A DNA stretch of 18,772 nucleotides from Oscillospiraceae bacterium (lineage in GTDB: Bacteria > Bacillota > Clostridia > Oscillospirales > Oscillospiraceae), in contig JAGBGB010000332.1 of the NCBI GenBank assembly GCA_017936205.1, positions 1 to 18,772 on the forward strand. Direction: 5' to 3'. The translations under genes were made by a program, and so were the position numbers. The notes beneath the pieces were generated by a model. The model saw nothing but the letters and a program-made list of their open reading frames with translations, was not told where the DNA came from and searched no databases. Each line of letters starts with the position of its first letter. Positions within the stretch are counted from its first letter, which is position 1. Positions 8,302 through 13,839 of this stretch are shown piece after piece.

Positions 8302-9444
8302 ATGAGCAAGCTGAAGCTTATGACCATTGTGGGCACTCGCCCTGAGATCATCCGCCTATCTGCGGTGATCAAGAAGTGTGACAAGTATTTTGACCAGATC
8401 CTGGTCCATACAGGGCAGAATTATGACTACGAGCTCAATCAGGTGTTCTTTGAGGATCTTGGTCTTCGGGCTCCCGATGCCTACCTGGATGCTGTGGGCA
8501 AGGATCTGGGTGAGACCATCGGCAATATTATTGCAAAATCCTATAGCCTTATGGTGGAGAGGCAGCCTGATGCATTGTTGATCCTCGGAGATACCAATTC
8601 CTGTCTGTCTGCCATTGCTGCAAAGCGGTTGCATATTCCTATTTTCCACATGGAAGCAGGGAACCGCTGCTTCGATGAGTGTCTGCCGGAGGAGACCAAC
8701 CGCAGGATCGTGGATCACATTTCTGATGTGAATCTTTGCTACTCCGAGCATGCCCGTCGCTATCTGAACTGGGAGGGTACTGCCAAGGAACGTACCTATG
8801 TGACAGGCTCCCCTATGGCAGAGGTACTGACGGATAACCTTCCTCAAATTCAGGCTTCTGATGTATTGCAACGACTGGGCTTGGAGGCGGGGAAGTATAT
8901 TCTCCTTTCTGCTCACAGAGAGGAAAACATTGATACGGAAGCGAATTTCTTCTCACTGATGAATGCGGTTAACGCCTTAGCAGAGAAGTACAATATGCCT
9001 ATTCTCTATTCCTGCCACCCACGCAGTGCAAAGTATATTGAAAAGCGTGGCTTCGTCTTCGACCCTCGTGTACGGCAGAACAAGCCTTTGGGTTTCCATG
9101 ACTACAATAATCTGCAGATGAATGCCTATGCTGTGGTTTCCGATAGCGGAACCCTGCCTGAAGAGTCTAGCTTCTTCCTCAGTATTGGGAAGCCCTTCCC
9201 TGCGGTGTGTGTTCGCACCAGTACAGAGCGCCCGGAAGCTATGGACAAGGGGAACTTCTTCCTGGCAGGCATTACTACGGAGCAGGTACTGCAGGCGGTA
9301 GAAACCGCAGTGGCTATGAATGATGCAGGGGATTACGGTATTCCTGTACCGGATTATACGGATCTGAACGTTTCCACAAAGGTTGTAAAAATGATCCAGT
9401 CCTATACCGGTGTGATTAACCGTATGGTATGGAGAAAACAGTAA
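8302..9444 (+). CDS. capG: UDP-N-acetyl-L-talosamine 2-epimerase (CapG/FnlC)
   Basis: Final step of the UDP-L-FucNAc pathway: C2 epimerisation of the CapF product. The 380-residue protein is a non-hydrolysing UDP-GlcNAc-2-epimerase homologue with 'VGTRPEIIRL' (10-19), 'HTGQNYDYELNQVFFEDL', 'GDTNS' (96-100), 'HMEAGNRCFDECLPEE' (from 116), 'SAHREEN' (203-209) and 'SDSGTLPEE' (from 280). From memory these are nearly the same words as in Staphylococcus aureus CapG, and differ from plain WecB/MnaA, so CapG is the better name. ATG 8302 is preferred to ATG 8296: GGAGG at 8290-8294 is 7 bases from 8302 but only 1 base from 8296. The 8296 start would restore the ATGA overlap used elsewhere in the operon, so it remains possible and adds two residues. 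Confidence 0.93.
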   Translation: MSKLKLMTIVGTRPEIIRLSAVIKKCDKYFDQILVHTGQNYDYELNQVFFEDLGLRAPDAYLDAVGKDLGETIGNIIAKSYSLMVERQPDALLILGDTNSCLSAIAAKRLHIPIFHMEAGNRCFDECLPEETNRRIVDHISDVNLCYSEHARRYLNWEGTAKERTYVTGSPMAEVLTDNLPQIQASDVLQRLGLEAGKYILLSAHREENIDTEANFFSLMNAVNALAEKYNMPILYSCHPRSAKYIEKRGFVFDPRVRQNKPLGFHDYNNLQMNAYAVVSDSGTLPEESSFFLSIGKPFPAVCVRTSTERPEAMDKGNFFLAGITTEQVLQAVETAVAMNDAGDYGIPVPDYTDLNVSTKVVKMIQSYTGVINRMVWRKQ

Positions 9445-9457
9445 GGAGCTAAAAGTA

Positions 9458-10612
9458 ATGCAGTTAAGCATTCCTTATCTTATTTTGAACAATGTGAACC
9501 GTGCGCTTTTTGACCGTGCTGTGCTGCCGGAGGAAGATGTGGACTGGGTTTTCGTGTGCCGCATGTGCAAGTTCCAATCCATTTCCAGCCTGTTCTGGTC
9601 AGGCCTACAGAAGTGTCAGAAGCTGCCGGAGTCTCGGTTTATTGAACATTTCCATAAGAAGGATACACAGGAACGCTACCAGTATGGCCACCAGCAGCGT
9701 GAAAAGGCTCGGGTTCTGGAAATGCTGGAGCAGGAGAAAATGCCATATATCCTACTGAAGGGAAGTAGGATGCGGCAGTATTATCCTGACCCTATGACTC
9801 GTACAAGCTGTGATATTGATATCCTGTTCCAGGGAGATGAGAAGGTGCTCCATGAGCGGATGTTATCCCTCGGCTATGAGTTTGTAGTGGATGCAGGAAC
9901 TACCATTAATTATCTTTGTAAGCCTGTGGAATTCGAAATGCACCGCTATCTCTTCGATGACAGACTGGATTATCACGGATTCTTCGATAAAGTCTGGGAT
10001 TATTCCGTACCTGCAAGAGAGGGAAGCTGTGAGCGGTTCCTAACAGAGGAGTTTTTCTATGTATATATGATCGCCCATATGGCGAAGCACTTTACCCGCT
10101 ATGGCAGCGGTGTCCGTCCCGTGATCGATCTTTATCTGTATAATCATTGCCCTCCGGAGAATTTTGATCGGAAAAAGGCAGAGCAGATGTTAAAGAATAT
10201 TGGACTCCTTGGCTTCGAGCAGCGCCTAAAAGCTCTGACCCGAGCATGGTTCGAAACCGGCAAGCTTACAGAAATGGATGAAAAGCTTACAGATTATATT
10301 ATGGAAGCCGGCATCTACGGTGACAGCCGTATTATGAGCGCCAATACGGTCAAGGACCCTGAGAAGGCAAATGAGATCAGAAGAAAGAACATTATTTCCT
10401 ATGTGTTCCCATCCTTAACCGTTATGCGCAGGCTGTATCCCAAAATGCTGAAATGCCCTGCACTACTGCCTGTGGCATGGGGTTGCAGATGGTGTAAAGG
10501 CGCCTTTACCGATAGTCGTGAGAAGGCTACAAGCAACCTAAGAATGCATGCAGATGTGGGTGAGCGATTTGTTTCTCATGTTAGTGAGATGATGGAGGAG
10601 CTTCACCTGTGA
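9458..10612 (+). CDS. Nucleotidyltransferase family protein (PF14907-like)
   Basis: This 384-residue protein resembles the 'uncharacterised nucleotidyltransferase' family (NTP_transf_5) of the polymerase-beta superfamily. The signature is 'LLKGSRMRQYYPDPMTRTSC' around K101, followed by D119-I-D121 in 'CDIDILFQG', which are the probable metal-binding aspartates. A third acidic site may be E158 or E160 in 'PVEFEMHRYLFDD'. The N-terminal 95 residues and the C-terminal part are helical and rich in aromatic residues. No membrane segment or signal peptide is seen. ATG 9458 has AAGGAG 9 bases upstream and follows capG by 13 bases, so it belongs to the operon. The substrate is unknown. Family members occur in polysaccharide and some peptide-modification loci, and transfer of a nucleotide or sugar-phosphate group is only a guess. 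The family call is fairly secure, the role is not. Confidence 0.75.
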   Translation: MQLSIPYLILNNVNRALFDRAVLPEEDVDWVFVCRMCKFQSISSLFWSGLQKCQKLPESRFIEHFHKKDTQERYQYGHQQREKARVLEMLEQEKMPYILLKGSRMRQYYPDPMTRTSCDIDILFQGDEKVLHERMLSLGYEFVVDAGTTINYLCKPVEFEMHRYLFDDRLDYHGFFDKVWDYSVPAREGSCERFLTEEFFYVYMIAHMAKHFTRYGSGVRPVIDLYLYNHCPPENFDRKKAEQMLKNIGLLGFEQRLKALTRAWFETGKLTEMDEKLTDYIMEAGIYGDSRIMSANTVKDPEKANEIRRKNIISYVFPSLTVMRRLYPKMLKCPALLPVAWGCRWCKGAFTDSREKATSNLRMHADVGERFVSHVSEMMEELHL

Positions 10613-10641
10613 TCGTATACCGTGAATAGGAGGAAAGAGAG

Positions 10642-12102
10642 ATGAATGCAACAAGATACTATGTTAGCAGAAAGAACCCTTTGACCTGGTTGTCTGCCCT
10701 TATGGCTCTGGCGGCAGCGGGACTTATGGTCTACGGCTTGTGTCAGGGAACAGAGGGCATGAGTACATGGAATGTGATCCTTCTGCGGATCCTGCCCATT
10801 TGGATCGGTGTTGGCTTTGCATTTATTGTTCTGGTCAGAGGACCGAAGGAATTCTATCGCATTACTAAACCGGTGTTCTGGGGCTGCGTATATTTTGGTG
10901 CCATTGCTATGGATTGGTATCTTCGCCTGCAGGCAGACCCCTCTTTGATGGATTCTCTTTCGGGAGGCTATTATTTGTTTGCCTACCTGCGCTATGTACT
11001 GCTGTGTTGGTTCCTGTATCTGGTATTGTATATTGTAGTGCGCATGATCCTGACGGGAAGAATGAAGCGCAGCCTATTCTTCCCCCTCTTTTCGGCTGTG
11101 CCCGTTGCCGTTCTTGCCTACGACCTGATAGCTGCTAATGGAGTGGACATGATCGATAAGCTGTCAAACCTCCTCTTGGTTGGGGCACTGCTTGTTGTGA
11201 CTCTTGCCATGCGGGTCTTCACCGATGGTAAGTACCACAACACATGGGGCGACCGTCCCGATGGTCGCCGTGTTCGTTCTATTGAGGGAATGTCTCTGTT
11301 GGCAGGCTATTTTATGCCGGATCGTAACGATGCCTGCAATAGCATTCGGGATACCGTGGAGATCAGCCATGTGGAGCGGTACATCCACAAGAAGCGGGCA
11401 GAGGGACTGAAGGGCTTTGGCATTATGCACGTGTTCCTTGCTGCCTATGTTCGGGCGGTTGCCAAGTATCCCGGTCTGAATCGCTTCTTCTCCGGTCAAC
11501 GGGTCCATCAGCATGGTGAGGATATTTCCTTCATCATGGTGGTGAAGAAGAGCATGAGCACAGAGGCACCGGACACCTCTATTAAGCTCCACCTGAATGC
11601 TCATGATACGGCTGAGGATGTGTACCATAAGCTCAATGCCATGATCGAAGAAGCCAGGGGAGAAGAAGAAAGTGGTCTGGACGGTGTGATCGGTCTGCTG
11701 TCCTGTATCCCCGGTCTGTTGCTGAAGTTCGTGGTTTGGGTTCTGAAGGTCATGGACTATTTCGGAAAGCTGCCCAAATTCCTGCTGGAGGTCAGCCCCT
11801 TCCACGGTAGCGTGATCTTCACCTCCATGGGTTCTCTGGGCATTCCTCCCGTAGTGCATCACCTGTACAACTTCGGCAATCTGCCTGTATTCCTTGCCTT
11901 TGGTCGGAAGTACCGTAAGGTTGAGCTGAATGATGAAGGGGAGCCTGTGACTCGCCGCTATGTGGATATTTCTCTCAATACAGACGAGCGTACCGTAGAT
12001 GGCTTCTACTATGCCACTGTGCTGAAGTACTTCCATAAGATCTGTCGCAATCCTTCCCAACTGGATCTTCCCCCCGAAGAGGTCATTCGGGATGTGGATT
12101 AA
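10642..12102 (+). CDS. Membrane protein with 2-oxoacid-dehydrogenase-E2-like acyltransferase domain, catalytic His absent
   Basis: This 486-residue protein has two parts. Residues 1-192 hold about six membrane segments (roughly 14-35, 43-65, 77-95, 108-137, 143-164, 172-192). Residues 199-486 resemble the E2/CAT acyltransferase fold: 'GDRPDGRRVRS', 'FLAAYVRAVAKYPGLNRFF', 'SMGSLGIPPVVHHLYNFG', 'FLAFGRKYRKV' and a C-terminal 'VDISLNTDERTVDGFYYATV'. Classical E2 enzymes carry DHRxxDG at that last position; here it is D448-E449-R450-T-V-D453-G454, so the catalytic histidine is replaced by glutamate. A second hydrophobic stretch at 348-371 lies inside the domain. No lipoyl domain is present and no E1 or E3 gene is nearby, so a role in a dehydrogenase complex is unlikely. 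It follows the nucleotidyltransferase by 29 bases with AGGAGG 8 bases before the ATG, as the last gene of the operon. Acyl modification of the polysaccharide, or a non-catalytic role, are possible; neither is shown. Confidence 0.7.
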   Translation: MNATRYYVSRKNPLTWLSALMALAAAGLMVYGLCQGTEGMSTWNVILLRILPIWIGVGFAFIVLVRGPKEFYRITKPVFWGCVYFGAIAMDWYLRLQADPSLMDSLSGGYYLFAYLRYVLLCWFLYLVLYIVVRMILTGRMKRSLFFPLFSAVPVAVLAYDLIAANGVDMIDKLSNLLLVGALLVVTLAMRVFTDGKYHNTWGDRPDGRRVRSIEGMSLLAGYFMPDRNDACNSIRDTVEISHVERYIHKKRAEGLKGFGIMHVFLAAYVRAVAKYPGLNRFFSGQRVHQHGEDISFIMVVKKSMSTEAPDTSIKLHLNAHDTAEDVYHKLNAMIEEARGEEESGLDGVIGLLSCIPGLLLKFVVWVLKVMDYFGKLPKFLLEVSPFHGSVIFTSMGSLGIPPVVHHLYNFGNLPVFLAFGRKYRKVELNDEGEPVTRRYVDISLNTDERTVDGFYYATVLKYFHKICRNPSQLDLPPEEVIRDVD

Positions 12103-12119
12103 GTCTGTGATATGATCAT

Positions 12120-12152
12120 AGGGCTGTCTCACAAATGAGGTGAGACAGCCCT
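12120..12152 (+). terminator. Strong hairpin at the end of the polysaccharide operon
   Basis: A perfect 13-bp inverted repeat, AGGGCTGTCTCAC (12120-12132) and its complement (12140-12152), encloses a 7-base loop, starting 18 bases after the stop at 12102. It is well placed to end the operon transcript or to protect its 3' end. The bases that follow (TGCAGCAACA) are not a T tract, so it is not a textbook intrinsic terminator on the + strand. Confidence 0.6.
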
Positions 12153-12199
12153 TGCAGCAACACAAGCAATGAGATCTTTTTCTAATTGATTTTAAGGAC

Positions 12200-12228
12200 T
12201 TGCAAAGAGATAGGTTTTTTGCTATAAT
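12200..12228 (+). promoter_or_regulatory. Sigma-70-type promoter of the MATE gene
   Basis: TTGCAA at 12200-12205 and a perfect TATAAT at 12223-12228 are separated by 17 bases. Transcription would start near 12235, giving a leader of about 105 bases before the ATG at 12341. This makes the efflux gene its own transcription unit, independent of the operon upstream. Confidence 0.8.
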
Positions 12229-12234
12229 ACAGCT

Positions 12235-12340
12235 GCTGGCTCGGAGGGCAAGCATTCGTTGGAAATGCATTTGCCGGATAAGGCTCGGACTGAAATGTCC
12301 GTTTCCTTGTCCGGTGTTTCTTTTTGTAGGAGGGGATTCT
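12235..12340 (+). promoter_or_regulatory. Structured 5' leader of the MATE gene, possible attenuator or riboswitch
   Basis: The predicted leader holds two hairpins. Hairpin 1 pairs GGCAAGCATT (12247-12256) with AATGC (12264-12268) and TTGCC (12271-12275), leaving AT as a bulge and a 7-base loop. Hairpin 2 pairs CCGGATAAGG (12274-12283) with CCTTGTCCGG (12305-12314), with one G-T wobble, and encloses an inner stem CGGAC/GTCCG (12286-12290, 12297-12301). The two share bases 12274-12275, so their outermost pairs compete. The sequence GGCTCGGA occurs twice (12238-12245 and 12282-12289). It does not match any riboswitch consensus that I can recall. A ribosome site AGGAGGGG (12328 onward) ends the leader. 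Confidence 0.55.
12274..12325 (+). terminator. Terminator-like hairpin upstream of the MATE start codon
   Basis: The long stem formed by 12274-12283 and 12305-12314, with the stacked inner hairpin 12286-12301, is followed directly by a T-rich run (TGTTTCTTTTT, 12315-12325). It lies between the promoter and the coding region, the arrangement of an attenuator that stops transcription unless something prevents the stem from forming. The T run is interrupted by G and C, so its strength is uncertain. Confidence 0.5.
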
Positions 12341-13669
12341 ATGAAAATCCAGCTATCAGATCACTTTACATACGGGAAACTGTTTCGCTTTACACTTCCA
12401 TCTATCGCAATGATGATCTTCACCTCTATCTATGGTGTGGTGGATGGGCTGTTTGTGTCCAATTATGTGGGGAAGACGCCCTTTGCGGCGGTGAATTTCA
12501 TTTTCCCATTTATTATGGTTCTTGGAGCCTTCGGCTTTATGTTTGGCACAGGTGGCAGTGCTCTGGTTTCTATGACTATGGGAACGGGGGACCTGCCTAA
12601 GGCAAATCGGCTGTTTTCCATGCTGACTTATGTATCTATAGGGGTTGGCGTTGTGATCTCTGTTCTGGGGATCCTGTTTATTCGCCCCATCGCTGAGTGG
12701 CTGGGGGCGGAAGGGGAGCTGCTGGAGCTTTGCGTGCTTTATGGACGGATCCTGCTGATCGGCAATCCCTTCTTTATGCTGCAGATGCAGTTCCAGAGCT
12801 TCTTTGTTACAGCGGAGAAGCCTCAGCTTGGACTTGTGGACTCCTTGGCTGCTGGCATCACGAACATGGTTTTAGATGCCCTGTTTGTAGCAGCTTTTGA
12901 TTGGGGGATCGTTGGAGCAGCGGCGGCAACCGTGCTCAGTCAGGTTGTGGGAGGCTTGTACCCCTTGGTCTATTTTGCACGGAGCAATCCCAGTCTGCTC
13001 CGCCTGACCCGATGGAGCTATGACGGCAGGGCATTGGTGAAGACCTGCACGAACGGTTCCTCTGAACTGATGAGCAATATTTCCATGTCCCTGGTGGGAA
13101 TGCTCTATAATGTTCAGTTGATGAAATATGCAGGGGAGAACGGCGTTGCAGCCTACGGTGTGCTCATGTATGTGAATATGATCTTCATCGGTACCTTTAT
13201 CGGCTATTCTGTGGGAACAGCTCCTGTGATCGGCTTTCACTATGGTGCCGGGAACCATGGGGAATTAAAAAGCTTGCGGAAACGGAGTCTCGTGATCATC
13301 AGTGGATTCTCTCTTGTGATGTTAGCTCTGGGACAGCTTTTGGCACGCCCCTTGTCTCGGCTTTTTGTAGGGTATGATGCACAGCTTATGGAGCTGACCT
13401 TGGAGGGTTTCCGGATCTTCTCCTTTTCCTTCCTGTTTGCAGGCTTAGCGATTTTTGGTTCCGGCTTCTTCACGGCACTGAATAACGGCTTGGTTTCTGC
13501 AGTGATCTCCTTTCTGCGGACATTGGTGTTTCAGATCGCAGCAATTCTGTTGCTTCCCCTGATCTGGGGAGTGGACGGAATTTGGATCTCCATCATTGTG
13601 GCAGAAGCAATGGCAGCCCTTGCCTGCCTTGTGTTTATGCTTGCCCTGCGGAAGCGTTATAAATATTAA
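12341..13669 (+). CDS. MATE-family multidrug/cation efflux transporter
   Basis: This 442-residue protein has about 12 membrane segments in the two six-helix halves of the MATE family (MepA-like branch). It would export cationic or aromatic compounds across the cytoplasmic membrane in exchange for Na+ or H+. Visible features are 'MMIFTSIYGVVDGLFVSNYV' near the N-terminus, 'GTGGSALVSMTMGTGD' after the second helix, 'QSFFVTAEKPQLGLVDS', and 'IGYSVGTAPVIGFHYGAGNH' at the matching point of the second half. ATG 12341 is chosen because AGGAGGGG lies 6 bases upstream and the protein then starts at the usual MATE N-terminus; the longer reading from 12200 would run through the promoter and leader. It has its own promoter and a structured leader, which suggests ligand- or stress-controlled expression. 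The transported substrate cannot be told from sequence. Confidence 0.9.
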   Translation: MKIQLSDHFTYGKLFRFTLPSIAMMIFTSIYGVVDGLFVSNYVGKTPFAAVNFIFPFIMVLGAFGFMFGTGGSALVSMTMGTGDLPKANRLFSMLTYVSIGVGVVISVLGILFIRPIAEWLGAEGELLELCVLYGRILLIGNPFFMLQMQFQSFFVTAEKPQLGLVDSLAAGITNMVLDALFVAAFDWGIVGAAAATVLSQVVGGLYPLVYFARSNPSLLRLTRWSYDGRALVKTCTNGSSELMSNISMSLVGMLYNVQLMKYAGENGVAAYGVLMYVNMIFIGTFIGYSVGTAPVIGFHYGAGNHGELKSLRKRSLVIISGFSLVMLALGQLLARPLSRLFVGYDAQLMELTLEGFRIFSFSFLFAGLAIFGSGFFTALNNGLVSAVISFLRTLVFQIAAILLLPLIWGVDGIWISIIVAEAMAALACLVFMLALRKRYKY

Positions 13670-13683
13670 ACGGAATACTGACC

Positions 13684-13723
13684 AAAAAAAGGGCTCTTCT
13701 CATAATGGAAAAGAGCCCTTTTT
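13684..13723. terminator. Bidirectional intrinsic terminator after the MATE gene
   Basis: Seven A's (13684-13690), then the stem GGGCTCTT (13691-13698) pairing with AAGAGCCC (13711-13718) across a 12-base loop, then five T's (13719-13723). The A's and T's can extend the stem. The arrangement works as an intrinsic terminator on either strand and lies 14 bases after the MATE stop. Confidence 0.85.
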
Positions 13724-13763
13724 GGGCATTGTGGCGAAAATGCTGTTGAAAGGGCTTTCATGC

Positions 13764-13792
13764 TTGTGTTTTTTTAAGTGAAATGATATAAT
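13764..13792 (+). promoter_or_regulatory. Sigma-70-type promoter of the nuclease genes
   Basis: TTGTGT (13764-13769), a 17-base spacer, then a perfect TATAAT (13787-13792) preceded by TGA, which gives an extended -10 (TGn). Transcription would start near 13799, about 40 bases before the ATG at 13840. Confidence 0.78.
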
Positions 13793-13839
13793 TTATGTAT
13801 AATAGGGGATTTCCCGAGTCTATAATGGAGATGATTTTT

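Noticed and set aside
10642..12102. A true pyruvate dehydrogenase E2 subunit
   Set aside because: There is no lipoyl or subunit-binding domain, the catalytic histidine is absent, the N-terminus is membrane-embedded and no partner genes are present.
12120..12152. Inverted repeat considered as the end of a small mobile element
   Set aside because: No second copy, target duplication or transposase is in the window; its position right after the operon stop fits a terminator or RNA-stability hairpin better.
12259..12600. Possible small gene starting in the MATE leader (TTG 12259 or ATG 12265) with a GGAGGG upstream
   Set aside because: It runs far into the MATE coding region in another frame and its sequence is a cysteine- and tryptophan-rich shadow. 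It might be a short upstream reading frame, but nothing supports a real product.
13596..13781. Small 61-codon frame across the end of the MATE gene and its terminator
   Set aside because: It overlaps the MATE coding end and the intrinsic terminator and has no ribosome site or recognisable product.
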